From assembly GCF_011927785.1 (NCBI RefSeq), contig NZ_JAATJK010000001.1, positions 6,326,501 to 6,390,500 on the forward strand: a stretch of DNA of 64,000 bases, read 5' to 3'. The DNA is from Micromonospora profundi (GTDB lineage Bacteria; Actinomycetota; Actinomycetes; Mycobacteriales; Micromonosporaceae). Positions 17,323-26,620 of this stretch are shown in pieces. A program made the translations under genes and the position numbers. The stretch's first letter is position 1. Each line of letters starts with the position of its first letter. The notes beneath the pieces were generated by a model. It searched no databases. It saw nothing but the letters and a program-made list of their open reading frames with translations, and was not told where the DNA came from.

Positions 17323-18503
17323 CGTGCCACGCCCGGCGGGAGCTCGATGCCGACCGGTTGGCGCAGCCACAAGTGCCCGCCGAGCCCGGCCAGGTCGGTC
17401 AGCTCGGCCACCGCCGACGCGACGGCCAGCGCCCGCACGTACCCCGCCGGGTCGGTGCCGGCCAGGCTCAACGGCGGTCGGCCGCCGTCGGCCCCGAGCG
17501 CCCGCAGCGCCTCGGACTGCGAGACCAGGGAGTACGCGCACAGAGCCACAGCCGCGCCAGCGGATGCGACAGAGTCCATCGCCACGTGCGCTGTCACATC
17601 ACTCGACCCGTTCGGCACCGGAGGCACCTGCCGCCCACCTCGGTAACCGGTAAGCGTCCCGTGCACCGGCCGACTGTCCCGCAGATGCCCGTAGTCGACG
17701 GCGACCGCGAGCCCTCGTTCGATCCTGCTCACCGCATCGGCCCACGCTTCGTCCCTGGGCCGCCCGATCTCTGCGCGCATCCCGTGCGCTTGCCGGAACC
17801 CCGCCTCGCCTCCGCTTGTCGCGTCCGTCCAGGTCGAAGCCACATCCGGGTCGCTGTCCGCACCTGGGGCGGCCGAGGGCATGGGCCACCACTTTGTCAG
17901 CCAATCAAGATCAGCAGTGCTGACCAGATCACCAACTGTCTCCTCGCCACCGTCGGGGTCGACCAGCACGTACCGCCAGCCATCTGCGGTGTGCACCGCC
18001 ACGTCGAGCGGAACGTTGTCCAACCACTCCGTCGCGATCAACAGCCCGGTTATCCTCGCCGGAATCTCGGATACCCACTCGATCTCTTCAGGCAGGTGCT
18101 CGGGTCGAGGCGCCAATTCGACAGCCGTGAACCGCACCCGCTCCGCAAGCGACGGACGTACCGCGCCCGACGACGACTCGGATCGCGACGCACGGGCGGA
18201 AACCCCTACCGCGAGCCCAGCGGTGTCGGCGGGTCCGACGAGCCCGGCGCTGTCGGCAACGACGAGCCTCTGCAGGGTGAGCAGCAGTTCTCCCCGCCCG
18301 GCGCCGACGTCGACCACGGAGAGCCGCGCAGGGTGGCCGAGAGCTGCGTCGACCTGCGAGAGAAGGCGCAGCAGCGCGGTGGCGAACGCTGGTGAGGCGT
18401 GCACGCTGGTGCGGAAGTGGTCGGCCGGGCCGGTGCCGGCGACGAAGAAGCCGCCCGGCCCGTAGAGGGACTGGTCCATGGCGTCCCGCCAGCGGATCGA
18501 CAT
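17319..18503 (-). CDS. MidA/NDUFAF7-family SAM-dependent methyltransferase
   Basis: 394 aa from ATG 18503 with GGAGTGA upstream. The N-terminal pattern [20 protein letters not shown] and [12 protein letters not shown], the SAM motif [16 protein letters not shown] (about residues 58-73), and a later [13 protein letters not shown] and VAVDYGHLR match the Methyltransf_28/MidA family. The eukaryotic member NDUFAF7 symmetrically dimethylates an Arg of the complex I 49-kDa subunit NDUFS2. Here the stop overlaps the start of a NuoD paralogue, so enzyme and presumed substrate are translationally coupled. The mid-protein [12 protein letters not shown] region looks like a disordered insertion. Confidence 0.8.
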   Translation of the reverse strand: MSIRWRDAMDQSLYGPGGFFVAGTGPADHFRTSVHASPAFATALLRLLSQVDAALGHPARLSVVDVGAGRGELLLTLQRLVVADSAGLVGPADTAGLAVGVSARASRSESSSGAVRPSLAERVRFTAVELAPRPEHLPEEIEWVSEIPARITGLLIATEWLDNVPLDVAVHTADGWRYVLVDPDGGEETVGDLVSTADLDWLTKWWPMPSAAPGADSDPDVASTWTDATSGGEAGFRQAHGMRAEIGRPRDEAWADAVSRIERGLAVAVDYGHLRDSRPVHGTLTGYRGGRQVPPVPNGSSDVTAHVAMDSVASAGAAVALCAYSLVSQSEALRALGADGGRPPLSLAGTDPAGYVRALAVASAVAELTDLAGLGGHLWLRQPVGIELPPGVAR

Positions 18504-18594
18504 CAGTTCACTCCGGGGTCAGGGTGCGTCACCGTGCCGACCCTACGGTCACCTTTGTGTGCCGGCTCGTGATCCCCGCTGGCTGTCGTACCGC

Positions 18595-19509
18595 TCATGC
18601 CTCCCGGAAGTAGTGCCCTTCGTCAAGGTCGGCGATGAGGCCGGGGCGGGTTGGGGTCCAGCCGAGCAGTTCGCGCGTGATCGCGGACGACGTCGGGTTG
18701 TCCATCTGCGCGAACGATCCGAGGAAGCCGAAGTAGTCGTCCGCCTCCTCGGGGCTGATGCTCCGGGCCGGGATGTCGAGGTTCCGGCCGATTGCCGTCG
18801 CGATCTGCCGGAAGGGGACTCCCTCGTCGGAGGCCCCGTGCAGGCGTGAGCCGGCCGGTGCCTTTTCGAGGGCGAGTCGGTAGAGCTCGGCCGCGTCGAG
18901 CGTGTGTACGGCCGGCCACCTGTTGGTGCCCTCGCCGACGTACGCGGCGTACCCGTGCCGGCGGGCGGAGGCGATGAGGACGGTGAGGAAACCGTTGTGG
19001 TCGAGCGAGCTGTGCACGGTGGGCGCGAGCCGGACGATGGAGGACCGCACGCCGCGCGCGGCGAGGCCGGCTACGAAATTCTCCGCGTCGATCCGGTAGC
19101 CGCCGCTCGGGAAGATGTCGTGTTCGGTGCCGCTGCGGCCGACGATGCCGCCCATCACGAGCATGGCCGTGCCGCCCGTGCCGACAAGGGGCTTGCCGGA
19201 GTCGGCCAGGGCGTCGGCGAGTGCGGTGAGGGCGTCCAGGTCGGCCGAGGCGGCGCCGGCCAGGTCGCCGTTGATCATGAGGTCGTGGCGGAACGCCAGG
19301 TGGATCACGCCGTCGGAGGCGGCGGCTTCCGCACGGAGCACGTCGATGTCGGACAGGTCCCCGCGGCGTGCTGTGGCGCCGAGTTTCTCGATGGCGGCGG
19401 ACCTGTCGGAGCGGGCCAGGCCGACGACGTCGTGTCCGGCGGAGAGGAGTTCTGGCACGACTGCCGAGCCGACGTGGCCGGAGGCGCCTGTGACGAATAC
19501 GCGCTTCAG
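18595..19509 (-). CDS. NAD(P)-dependent SDR/epimerase-like oxidoreductase, start codon apparently lost
   Basis: Reading from codon 19509-19507 gives KRVFVTGASGHVGSAVVPEL, a typical Rossmann N-terminus with GASGHVG, then an atypical extended SDR to residue 304 (HLAFRHD, RLAPTVHSSLDHNG, AYVGEGTNRWPAVH). The expected initiator ATG is CTG at 19509-19507, with no Shine-Dalgarno before it and a stop TGA in frame 33 bases upstream. The first conventional start, GTG 19458, would remove the NAD(P)-binding loop. Expression is therefore doubtful. The upstream DNA is a truncated TetR gene, so a deletion probably fused the two. Confidence 0.7.
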   Translation of the reverse strand: MKRVFVTGASGHVGSAVVPELLSAGHDVVGLARSDRSAAIEKLGATARRGDLSDIDVLRAEAAASDGVIHLAFRHDLMINGDLAGAASADLDALTALADALADSGKPLVGTGGTAMLVMGGIVGRSGTEHDIFPSGGYRIDAENFVAGLAARGVRSSIVRLAPTVHSSLDHNGFLTVLIASARRHGYAAYVGEGTNRWPAVHTLDAAELYRLALEKAPAGSRLHGASDEGVPFRQIATAIGRNLDIPARSISPEEADDYFGFLGSFAQMDNPTSSAITRELLGWTPTRPGLIADLDEGHYFREA

Positions 19510-19740
19510 GAACGTGAGCTGCGCAAGACGGGCTCACTGATGGCCGCGGTCACCGCCGCCCTGCGCGCCAAGGGCCTCGACGAGACCACTGCCACCCTTG
19601 CCACCGAGTCCGGCGGGACGGTTTTCCGGGTCGCGTACGCCCGCTGGGTCGCGTCCGACGCCGATGCCTCGCTCGCCGACCTGATCGCCGAGGTGGCCAC
19701 CGAGCTGCGCGCGATCACGTCGTCTGAGGGAAGGCGTTGA
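19504..19740 (+). pseudogene. Truncated TetR-family regulator (C-terminal fragment)
   Basis: The frame LQERELRKTGSLMAAVTAAL ... VFRVAYARWVASD ... LIAEVATELRAI reads like the ligand-binding C-terminal end of a TetR regulator. The DNA-binding N-terminal ~120 residues are missing: upstream lies the head-to-head SDR gene. ATG 19540 could start a 66-aa fragment, with no ribosome site. Divergent TetR/SDR pairs are common, and this one looks like such a pair after deletion of the shared promoter region and the regulator's 5' part. Confidence 0.6.
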
Positions 19741-19851
19741 CAAGCCTCTCCCTGAGGCGGTGAAGGTTTTCACACAACCTGTTTGGGTTCTGCGGCGCGG
19801 GAGCATACTTGCGATCGACCGGTACCCCTTCTCGAGGACTGGATCGTCGCC

Positions 19852-20826
19852 ATGAGCGCACCGCTGCGCCCGCGTCCGGCCGCCCAGCTTGGGCCAGCCG
19901 CACCGTGGGATCGCGCCGTCACCGGCACCTCCACCACATCCCGCCTGCTGACCGTCGGTGTCGTCGGCGCGGGCCGGGTCGGTGCCGTGCTGGGCGCCGC
20001 CCTCGCCGCCGCCGGGCACCGGGTGGCAGCCGTCACGGGTGACTCGGGGACCAGTCGCGCCCGGCTCGCCCTGCTGCTGCCCGAGGTGCCCCGCGGCCCG
20101 GTCGACACCGTCGCCCATGCCGCCACCGACCTGCTGGTGATCGCCGTGCCGGACGACGCGCTGGCCGGGGTGGTCGCCGACCTCGCCGAGCGGGGCGCGC
20201 TGCACCCGGGCCAGGTGGTCGCGCACACCTCCGGCGCGCACGGGCTGGCCGTGCTGGCCCCGGCCGCCGCTGTCGGCGCCCGCCCGCTCGCCCTGCACCC
20301 GGCGATGACCTTCACCGGTACGCCGGACGACCTGGCCCGGCTGGCAGGCATCTCCTACGGGGTGACCGCCCCGACCGAGCTGCGCCCGCTTGCCGCCCGA
20401 CTGGTCGCCGACCTTGGTGGGGTGCCCGAGTGGGTGGCCGAGACGGACCGCCCGCTGTATCACGCCGCGCTCGCGCATGGCGCCAACCACCTGGTGACCC
20501 TGGTGAACGAGGCGGCCGACCGGCTGCGTGACGCCGGGGTGGCCCGGCCGGAGAAGGTGCTCGCCCCACTGCTGCGGGCCGCCCTGGAGAACGCGCTGCG
20601 GCTCGGTGACGACGCCCTGACCGGCCCGGTCTCCCGAGGCGACGCCGGCACTGTCGAGCGGCATCTGGCCCGGTTGGCGGCCACCGCACCGGAATCCGTA
20701 GCCGCCTACCTGGCGTTGGCCAGGCGTACCGCCGATCGGGCGATCGCCGCCGGCCGGCTGCGGCCGGTGGACGCGCAGTCGCTGCTGGGCGTACTGGCCG
20801 ACAGTGATCGGGAGGTGGCGGCATGA
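19852..20826 (+). CDS. Rossmann-like/DUF2520 protein of the pantothenate operon
   Basis: 324 aa from ATG 19852. Residues ~25-50 form a dinucleotide-binding loop ([19 protein letters not shown]), followed by [18 protein letters not shown] and the family-typical [13 protein letters not shown], then an all-helical DUF2520 C-terminal domain ([22 protein letters not shown]). The stop overlaps panC (ATGA). The same gene precedes panC in mycobacteria (Rv3603c). The fold is that of ketopantoate-reductase/F420-dependent-reductase-like dehydrogenases, so a reductase step in pantothenate synthesis is a reasonable but unproven guess. Confidence 0.85.
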   Translation: MSAPLRPRPAAQLGPAAPWDRAVTGTSTTSRLLTVGVVGAGRVGAVLGAALAAAGHRVAAVTGDSGTSRARLALLLPEVPRGPVDTVAHAATDLLVIAVPDDALAGVVADLAERGALHPGQVVAHTSGAHGLAVLAPAAAVGARPLALHPAMTFTGTPDDLARLAGISYGVTAPTELRPLAARLVADLGGVPEWVAETDRPLYHAALAHGANHLVTLVNEAADRLRDAGVARPEKVLAPLLRAALENALRLGDDALTGPVSRGDAGTVERHLARLAATAPESVAAYLALARRTADRAIAAGRLRPVDAQSLLGVLADSDREVAA

Positions 20827-21671
20827 CGCAGCTTGTGCACACGCGGGCCGAGCTGGCCGAGGCGCGGGCCGCGCTGAAGGGCACTGTCGGCGTGGTGATG
20901 ACCATGGGTGCCCTGCACGCGGGGCACGAGGAGTTGCTGCGTGCGGCCCGGGAACGGGCCGACCACGTGCTGGTGACCATCTTCGTGAACCCGCTGCAGT
21001 TCGGGCCGAACGAGGACTTCGACCGCTATCCCCGCACTCTCGACACCGACCTGGAGGTGTGCCGGCGGGCAGGGGCCGACCTGGTGCTCGCCCCGTCGGT
21101 GGTCGACATGTATCCGGACGGTCAGCCCCAGGTGCGTCTCGATCCGGGGCCGCTCGGCGCGGAGCTGGAGGGCGCCAGCCGTCCCGGCTTCTTCCACGGC
21201 GTGCTCACTGTGGTGCTCAAGCTGCTCCAGCTCACCCGGCCCGACCTGACGTTCTTCGGTGAGAAGGACTATCAGCAGCTCACCCTGGTCCGGCGGATGA
21301 CGCGGGATCTGGACGTACCGGTCGAGGTGGTCGGCGTACCGACCGTGCGGGAGCCGGACGGCCTGGCGCTGTCCAGCCGCAACCGCTACCTGAGCGAGCC
21401 CGAGCGGGCAGCGGCGCTGAGCCTGTCCGCCGCGCTGCGGGCCGGTGCCCGGGCCGCCGACGACGGCCAGGACGCGGGGGCGGTGCTGACGGCCGCGCAC
21501 GCCGCGTTCGGCGCCGGTACGCCTGGTGCTCAGCTCGACTACCTGGTGCTTACCGACCCCGAGCTGGAGCCAGGGCCGGTGTCCGGGCCGGCGCGGCTGG
21601 TGATCGCCGCCTGGGTGGGCAGCACCCGGTTGATCGACAACGCGGCCGTCCACCTCGCCCCTCGCCCCTGA
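20823..21671 (+). CDS. panC: Pantothenate synthetase
   Basis: 282 aa, normal length. It condenses pantoate and beta-alanine with ATP. Motifs: [15 protein letters not shown] (HxGH nucleotide site, residues ~25-40), [40 protein letters not shown] and [13 protein letters not shown] 20823 overlaps the preceding stop. panD follows after 43 bases, supplying beta-alanine. Confidence 0.96.
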   Translation: MTQLVHTRAELAEARAALKGTVGVVMTMGALHAGHEELLRAARERADHVLVTIFVNPLQFGPNEDFDRYPRTLDTDLEVCRRAGADLVLAPSVVDMYPDGQPQVRLDPGPLGAELEGASRPGFFHGVLTVVLKLLQLTRPDLTFFGEKDYQQLTLVRRMTRDLDVPVEVVGVPTVREPDGLALSSRNRYLSEPERAAALSLSAALRAGARAADDGQDAGAVLTAAHAAFGAGTPGAQLDYLVLTDPELEPGPVSGPARLVIAAWVGSTRLIDNAAVHLAPRP

Positions 21672-21714
21672 CCCCGGCCGCACCTCTCCACCACCTTTCG
21701 AAAGGCCAGCCCCG

Positions 21715-22143
21715 ATGCTGCGGACCATGCTCAAGTCGAAGATCCACCGGGCCACTGTGACCCAGGCGGACCTGCACTACGTCGGCTCGGTGACGGTGGA
21801 CGAGGACCTGCTCGACGCCGCCGACCTGCTCCCCGGCGAGCAGGTCGCGATCGTGGACATCACAAACGGCGCCCGGCTGGAGACGTACGTGATCCCGGGT
21901 GAGCGGGGCAGCGGCGTGATCGGCATCAACGGTGCCGCAGCCCACCTGGTGCACCCCGGTGACCTGGTCATCCTGATTTCGTACGGGCAGATGGACGACG
22001 CCGAGGCACGGTCGTACCGGCCGCGGGTCGTGCACGTGGACGCCCACAACCGGGTGATCGAGTTGGGTGCCGACCCGGCGGCGGCGGCCCCGGGAACGGG
22101 GGGCGACCCGGTGCCCAGCCCGCTTGCCGTGTCCGGAGTCTGA
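21715..22143 (+). CDS. panD: Aspartate 1-decarboxylase (pyruvoyl-dependent)
   Basis: 142 aa. It makes beta-alanine from aspartate for PanC. The proenzyme self-cleaves between Gly24 and Ser25 in HYVGSVTVD to form the pyruvoyl group; Lys9 (MLKSKIHRA) is the conserved N-terminal lysine. [21 protein letters not shown] is the second signature. GAAAGG lies 10 bases before the ATG. The C-terminal ~20 residues are a Pro/Gly-rich tail beyond the usual core, as in mycobacterial PanD. Confidence 0.96.
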   Translation: MLRTMLKSKIHRATVTQADLHYVGSVTVDEDLLDAADLLPGEQVAIVDITNGARLETYVIPGERGSGVIGINGAAAHLVHPGDLVILISYGQMDDAEARSYRPRVVHVDAHNRVIELGADPAAAAPGTGGDPVPSPLAVSGV

Positions 22144-22237
22144 TCGCGCGCGACGATTCCGGTCTGTCACCAGAAGGTCATTTCCGGTTACCCTTGGCAC
22201 GCCGTCGGAAGCTGGTCGGTGGCTGGGGGAGGCCGCG

Positions 22238-23134
22238 ATGCGCCGTGCCATGACGACCGTGCTCGCCACTGCCGTCACGGCAGTGCTGCTGGTCGGCTGC
22301 GGCGCGTCCGGTGACCTGGACGGCGACCTGACCGACGACTGGGCGGCGTTGCCGCCGGCCACGGCGTTCACGCCGGCCGCTGGTGTGTGCCAGGCCGCCG
22401 ATTTCACCGAGGTGGTCGCGCTGGCCAGCTACCAGCCCATCGACTGCGCCGGCCCGCACCGGGTGGAGACCGCGCACGTGGGGGCGTTTCCGGCAGAGCG
22501 GGCCACGGTCCCGGCCAACGGGTCGACGGAGCTGCGCGGCGCGTTCGCCGAGTGCGACACCCGGGCCTCCGCGTACGTGGGCGACGACTGGCGGGCTGGA
22601 CGGCTGCGGTTGTCGGTGGCGCTGCCGTCCGGGCCGGGTTGGGCGGCCGGCTCCCGCTGGTTCCGGTGTGACCTGACCGAGTTGACCACGGTGGAGGCGG
22701 CGGCCACTGTCGTGGTCCGGTCGGGCAGTCTGCGGGACGCGCTGAAGGCGCCCTCCGGGCTGCGGTTGGGCTGCCAGCAGACCCGTGGCGGGGCGGGCAG
22801 AGGTGTGCAGACGCTCGTCCCTGTGGAGTGCGGCAAACAGCACGATGCCGAGTTCGTCGGGGTGTGGCGTGCGCCGGACCGGCCGTACCCGACCCGGGAC
22901 GCCGACTGGGTGCCGCTCTACGACGGTTGCCGCAGCGTCCTCGGCCGGTACGTCGGCGTGCCGAACGACGCCGACCTGCGGTACCGCAGTGGCGTGGTGG
23001 TGCGCCCACCGGGTGCGGGCCGTTGGCGGGTCGGTGACCGAGGTGTCCGCTGCTACCTGTGGCTCAGCGACCGTACGGTGACCGCCTCACTGCGCGGCGC
23101 GGGCGTCGCCGGCCTGCCGGTCAGGACGAAGTGA
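22238..23134 (+). CDS. Septum formation-family lipoprotein
   Basis: 298 aa from ATG 22238, with GGGGGAGG just upstream. Signal peptide with lipobox LVGC (Cys ~ residue 21). The mature part has two similar halves, each with Cys pairs and a 'C...PHRVE/ KQHDAEFVG' pattern (CAGPHRVETAHVG and VECGKQHDAEFVG), as in actinobacterial septum_form domain proteins. Eight or more cysteines suggest disulfides outside the membrane. The exact role is unknown; family members were named from an association with septum formation. Confidence 0.7.
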   Translation: MRRAMTTVLATAVTAVLLVGCGASGDLDGDLTDDWAALPPATAFTPAAGVCQAADFTEVVALASYQPIDCAGPHRVETAHVGAFPAERATVPANGSTELRGAFAECDTRASAYVGDDWRAGRLRLSVALPSGPGWAAGSRWFRCDLTELTTVEAAATVVVRSGSLRDALKAPSGLRLGCQQTRGGAGRGVQTLVPVECGKQHDAEFVGVWRAPDRPYPTRDADWVPLYDGCRSVLGRYVGVPNDADLRYRSGVVVRPPGAGRWRVGDRGVRCYLWLSDRTVTASLRGAGVAGLPVRTK

Positions 23135-23232
23135 CGAGCGGACGCTGGATCGACGCGGTGAGGTGACCGCCGGACGGGGTAGCCCAAACCACTTGTCCCG
23201 CCCCCGTCGCCCCCGGACGAGGATGGTTCGGG

Positions 23233-24939
23233 TTGACTGGGGGGATGGATTTCCCGACCGTCGATCTGCCGGCCCTGCCTCCTTTGCTTGCCGCGCCCGC
23301 GCCCGGCTGGGTGGAGACCACCGACGTGATCGTGGTGGGTTCCGGGGTGGCCGGGTTGACAGCCGCGCTGCATCTGCGCGAGGCGGGTCTGCACGTCACG
23401 GTCGTGACCAAGGTCAACATCGATGACGGTTCGACGCGGTGGGCGCAGGGTGGCATCGCGGCGGTGCTCGATCCGGCCGACACGCCGGCGGCGCACGCCC
23501 GGGACACCGAGATCGCCGGGGTGGGGCTCTGCGACCCGGCGGCGGTCCGGGCACTTGTCGAGGAGGGGCCGACCCGGCTGCGGGAGCTGATGCGCATCGG
23601 CGCCGAGTTCGACCGCCACCCCGACGGCTCGCTGATGCTGACCCGTGAGGGTGGGCACCGGGCGGACCGGATCGTGCACGCCGGTGGCGATGCGACGGGA
23701 GCCGAGGTGCAGCGGGCGTTGCACGCGGCGGTGCAGCGCGACCCGTGGATCCGCCTGGTGGAGCACGCACTGGTGCTGGACCTGCTGCGGGCGCCCGGCG
23801 ACGGCCCGGACGGCCTCGGCCCGGCCTGTGGGATCACCCTGCACGTGCTTGGCGAGGGCAGCGAGGACGGCGTCGGCGCGCTGCTGGCCCGGGCGGTGGT
23901 GCTCGCCACCGGCGGCATGGGGCAGGTCTTCGCGGCCACCACCAACCCGGCCGTGTCCACGGGCGACGGGGTGGCGTTGGCGATGCGGGCCGGCGCGGCG
24001 GTCACCGACATCGAGTTCGTCCAGTTCCACCCGACGGCCCTGATCACTCCGCCCGGGGCGGGTGTGCCCGGTGCCGGCCACGCGCAGCAGCCGCTGGTCT
24101 CCGAGGCGCTGCGCGGCGAGGGCGCGCACCTTGTGGACTCCGACGGCAAGCGGTTCATGGTGGGCCAGCACGAGCTGGCCGAGCTGGCTCCCCGCGACGT
24201 CGTGGCCAAGGGCATCCACCGGGTGCTGCTCGCCAGCGGCGCCGACCATGTCTTCCTCGACGCCCGGCACCTGGGCGGGGCTTTCCTGGCCAGCCGGTTC
24301 CCGACCATCGTGGCGTCCTGCCTGGCGATCGGCGTGGACCCGGCCACCGACCTGATCCCGGTCGCGCCTGCCGCGCACTACGCCTCCGGCGGCGTCCGCA
24401 CGGACCTGCGCGGCCGCACCTCCATCCCCGGCCTGTACGCCTGCGGCGAGGTCGCCTGCACTGGTGTGCACGGTGCGAACCGGCTGGCCAGCAACTCGCT
24501 GCTGGAAGGGCTGGTCTTCTCCCGGCGGATCGCCGACGACATCGCCGCCGGACTGCCCGAGCAGGCGCAACCGGCGAACGTCGGCGCGTGGCGCGGCAGC
24601 TCGGGCTGGCTGCTGCCGGCCCAGGCGACACCGGACCTGCAACGGGCCATGACACGGGGTGCCGGGGTGCTCCGTTCGGCCGCGACGCTGGCCGGCACTG
24701 CGGGGACGCTCACCGAGCTGGGCACCGCCCGCGGTCGGCCGAGGACCGCCGACTGGGAGGCGACGAATCTGCTCACTGTGGCGTCGGCGCTGGTGGCCGC
24801 CGCGTACGCGCGCCCCGAGACGCGGGGATGTCACTGGCGGGAGGACTTCCCGACTGTCGACGAGCGGTGGCTGGGCCACCTGGTCGGCTCGGTCGGGAGG
24901 CAGGGCGGGTTGACGCAGCAATGGGAGGGACGTTCATGA
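23233..24939 (+). CDS. nadB: L-aspartate oxidase
   Basis: 568 aa from TTG 23233, or 564 from ATG 23245; GAGGATGG fits the TTG better, while the ATG has only a G-run touching it. NadB oxidises aspartate to iminoaspartate for NAD synthesis. FAD site VVGSGVAGLTAAL, active-site block TRWAQGGIAAVL, EFVQFHPTAL, HYASGGVRTDL and GVHGANRLASNSLLEGL are all in place. The stop overlaps nadC (ATGA). The quinolinate synthase gene nadA, usually beside these two, is not in the window. Confidence 0.95.
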   Translation: MTGGMDFPTVDLPALPPLLAAPAPGWVETTDVIVVGSGVAGLTAALHLREAGLHVTVVTKVNIDDGSTRWAQGGIAAVLDPADTPAAHARDTEIAGVGLCDPAAVRALVEEGPTRLRELMRIGAEFDRHPDGSLMLTREGGHRADRIVHAGGDATGAEVQRALHAAVQRDPWIRLVEHALVLDLLRAPGDGPDGLGPACGITLHVLGEGSEDGVGALLARAVVLATGGMGQVFAATTNPAVSTGDGVALAMRAGAAVTDIEFVQFHPTALITPPGAGVPGAGHAQQPLVSEALRGEGAHLVDSDGKRFMVGQHELAELAPRDVVAKGIHRVLLASGADHVFLDARHLGGAFLASRFPTIVASCLAIGVDPATDLIPVAPAAHYASGGVRTDLRGRTSIPGLYACGEVACTGVHGANRLASNSLLEGLVFSRRIADDIAAGLPEQAQPANVGAWRGSSGWLLPAQATPDLQRAMTRGAGVLRSAATLAGTAGTLTELGTARGRPRTADWEATNLLTVASALVAAAYARPETRGCHWREDFPTVDERWLGHLVGSVGRQGGLTQQWEGRS

Positions 24940-25832
24940 CGGAGTCGACGCAGGCGGCGTTGCGGGCGGCCGGACTGGATCCGGCGCAGGTGCGGCGGGT
25001 GATCGAGAACGCGCTGGTGGAGGATCTGGGACCGGATTTCCTCGACGTCACGAGCGTGGCGACCATCCCGGCGGAACAGAGCGACACGGCCGACCTGGTG
25101 GCCCGAGCGGACGGTGTGCTGGCCGGGCTGGCCGTGGCCACCGCGGTGTTCGAGCTGGTGGGCGAGGTGAGCGGCTTCGGGCGTACCGTCGAGGTGTCGG
25201 AGCTGGCCCGCGACGGTGAGCGGGTGGCGCGCGGCGACGTGCTGGCGACGGTGACCGGTCCGACCCGGCTGCTGTTGACGGCCGAGCGGACGGCGCTCAA
25301 CCTGCTCTGCCGGATGTCCGGGGTGGCCACCCACACCCGCGCCTGGGCGGACGCCCTGGCCGGCACGAAGGCGATGGTCCTGGACACCCGCAAGACGACG
25401 CCGGGCCTGCGGGCGCTGGAGAAGTACGCGGTGCGGGCCGGCGGGGGCACCAACAAGCGGATGGGCCTCTACGACGTCGCCATGATCAAGGACAACCACA
25501 AGCTGGCAGCCGGAAGCATCACCGCGGCATACCGGCGGGTGCGGGAGGCGTTCCCGGAGGTTCCGGTGCAGGTCGAGGTGACCACCGTCGCCGAGGCTGT
25601 GGAGGCGGTGGAGGCCGGCGCGGACTTCCTGCTCTGCGACAACATGACGCCGGAGGTGCTGGCCGAGGCGGTGGCCGCCGTGGGTGACCGGGCGGAGTTG
25701 GAGGCCACCGGCGGGCTCACTCTGGAGGTGGCTGGCCGGTACGCGGCCACCGGCGTGGACTTCCTGTCGGTGGGTGCGCTCACCCATTCGTCGCCGATCC
25801 TGGACATCGCGCTGGACCTGCGCTCCGAGTAG
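24936..25832 (+). CDS. nadC: Nicotinate-nucleotide pyrophosphorylase (carboxylating)
   Basis: 298 aa. It converts quinolinate and PRPP to nicotinate mononucleotide, CO2 and PPi. Motifs: VEDLGPDFLDVTS, ERTALNLLCRMSGVAT, DTRKTTPGLRALEKYAVRAG, MIKDNH, and the C-terminal TGVDFLSVGALTHS. ATG 24936 overlaps the nadB stop, with GGGAGG 7 bases upstream. coaX follows after 17 bases. Confidence 0.96.
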   Translation: MTESTQAALRAAGLDPAQVRRVIENALVEDLGPDFLDVTSVATIPAEQSDTADLVARADGVLAGLAVATAVFELVGEVSGFGRTVEVSELARDGERVARGDVLATVTGPTRLLLTAERTALNLLCRMSGVATHTRAWADALAGTKAMVLDTRKTTPGLRALEKYAVRAGGGTNKRMGLYDVAMIKDNHKLAAGSITAAYRRVREAFPEVPVQVEVTTVAEAVEAVEAGADFLLCDNMTPEVLAEAVAAVGDRAELEATGGLTLEVAGRYAATGVDFLSVGALTHSSPILDIALDLRSE

Positions 25833-25837
25833 TTGTC

Positions 25838-25843
25838 TAGGCT
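25838..25843 (+). promoter_or_regulatory. Candidate -10 box (TAGGCT) of a leaderless coaX transcript
   Basis: TAGGCT lies 6 bases before the coaX GTG and 3 bases after the nadC stop region, with no Shine-Dalgarno. It suggests coaX has its own promoter besides read-through from nadBC. Confidence 0.4.
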
Positions 25844-25849
25844 GCGTGC

Positions 25850-26608
25850 GTGCTGCTCTGCATCGACATCGGAAACACCAACACTGTGCTGGCGACCTTC
25901 GACGGTGACAAGCTGGTGCATTCCTGGCGGATCAAGACCGACGCCCGCTCGACGGCGGACGAGTTGGGCCTGAAGTTCCGGGGCCTGCTCGCCGGGGACA
26001 ACGTCGAGATCACCGGCGTGGCCGCCTGCTCCACCGTGCCGGCTGCGCTGCGGTCGCTGCGGACCATGCTCGGCCGCTACTACGCCGACCTGCCGAGCGT
26101 GATCGTCGAGCCCGGCGTGCGGACCGGGGTGCAGTTGGCGATCGACAACCCGAAGGAGGTGGGCGCCGACCGGGTGGTGAACACCCTTGCCGCGTACACC
26201 CTCTACGGCGGGCCGTCGATCGTCGTGGACTTCGGTACGACCACCAACTTCGACGTGATCAGCGGTCGGGGCGAGTTCCTCGGTGGGGCGTTCGCCCCGG
26301 GCATCGAGATCTCCTTCGACGCGCTGGCCGCCCGGGCCGCCCAGCTACGCAAGGTAGAGGCGACAAAGCCCCGCTCGGTGATCGGCAAGAACACCGTGGA
26401 GTGCCTCCAGTCCGGCCTGTACTTCGGCTTCGCCGGGCAGGTGGACCGGATCGTCGAGCGGATGACCGAGGAGTTGGGTGAGGTGAAGGCCGTGATCGCC
26501 ACCGGTGGCCTCGCCTCCCTGGTGATCAACGAGTGCCGCAGCATCACCCACCACGAGCCGATGATCACGCTGATCGGCCTGCGGATGGTCTACGACCGCA
26601 ACCTCTGA
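25850..26608 (+). CDS. coaX: Type III pantothenate kinase
   Basis: 252 aa from GTG 25850. It phosphorylates pantothenate, the first step to CoA. N-terminal phosphate loop CIDIGNTNTVLATF, then PKEVGADRVVN, VVDFGTTTNFDVI, GGAFAPGIEIS and ATGGLASLV identify the ASKHA-type CoaX family. With panC and panD in the same block, CoA precursor synthesis is nearly complete here apart from panB and a confirmed ketopantoate reductase. Confidence 0.95.
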   Translation: MLLCIDIGNTNTVLATFDGDKLVHSWRIKTDARSTADELGLKFRGLLAGDNVEITGVAACSTVPAALRSLRTMLGRYYADLPSVIVEPGVRTGVQLAIDNPKEVGADRVVNTLAAYTLYGGPSIVVDFGTTTNFDVISGRGEFLGGAFAPGIEISFDALAARAAQLRKVEATKPRSVIGKNTVECLQSGLYFGFAGQVDRIVERMTEELGEVKAVIATGGLASLVINECRSITHHEPMITLIGLRMVYDRNL

Positions 26609-26620
26609 CGCCGCCGGAGG

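Noticed and set aside
23135..23232. Riboswitch or regulator site before nadB
   Set aside because: I looked for a structured leader or a clear palindrome and found none I could support.
23053..24921. 622-aa minus-strand open frame opposite nadB
   Set aside because: A shadow of nadB; the protein is Arg/Gly/His-rich without any domain, while nadB shows every family motif.
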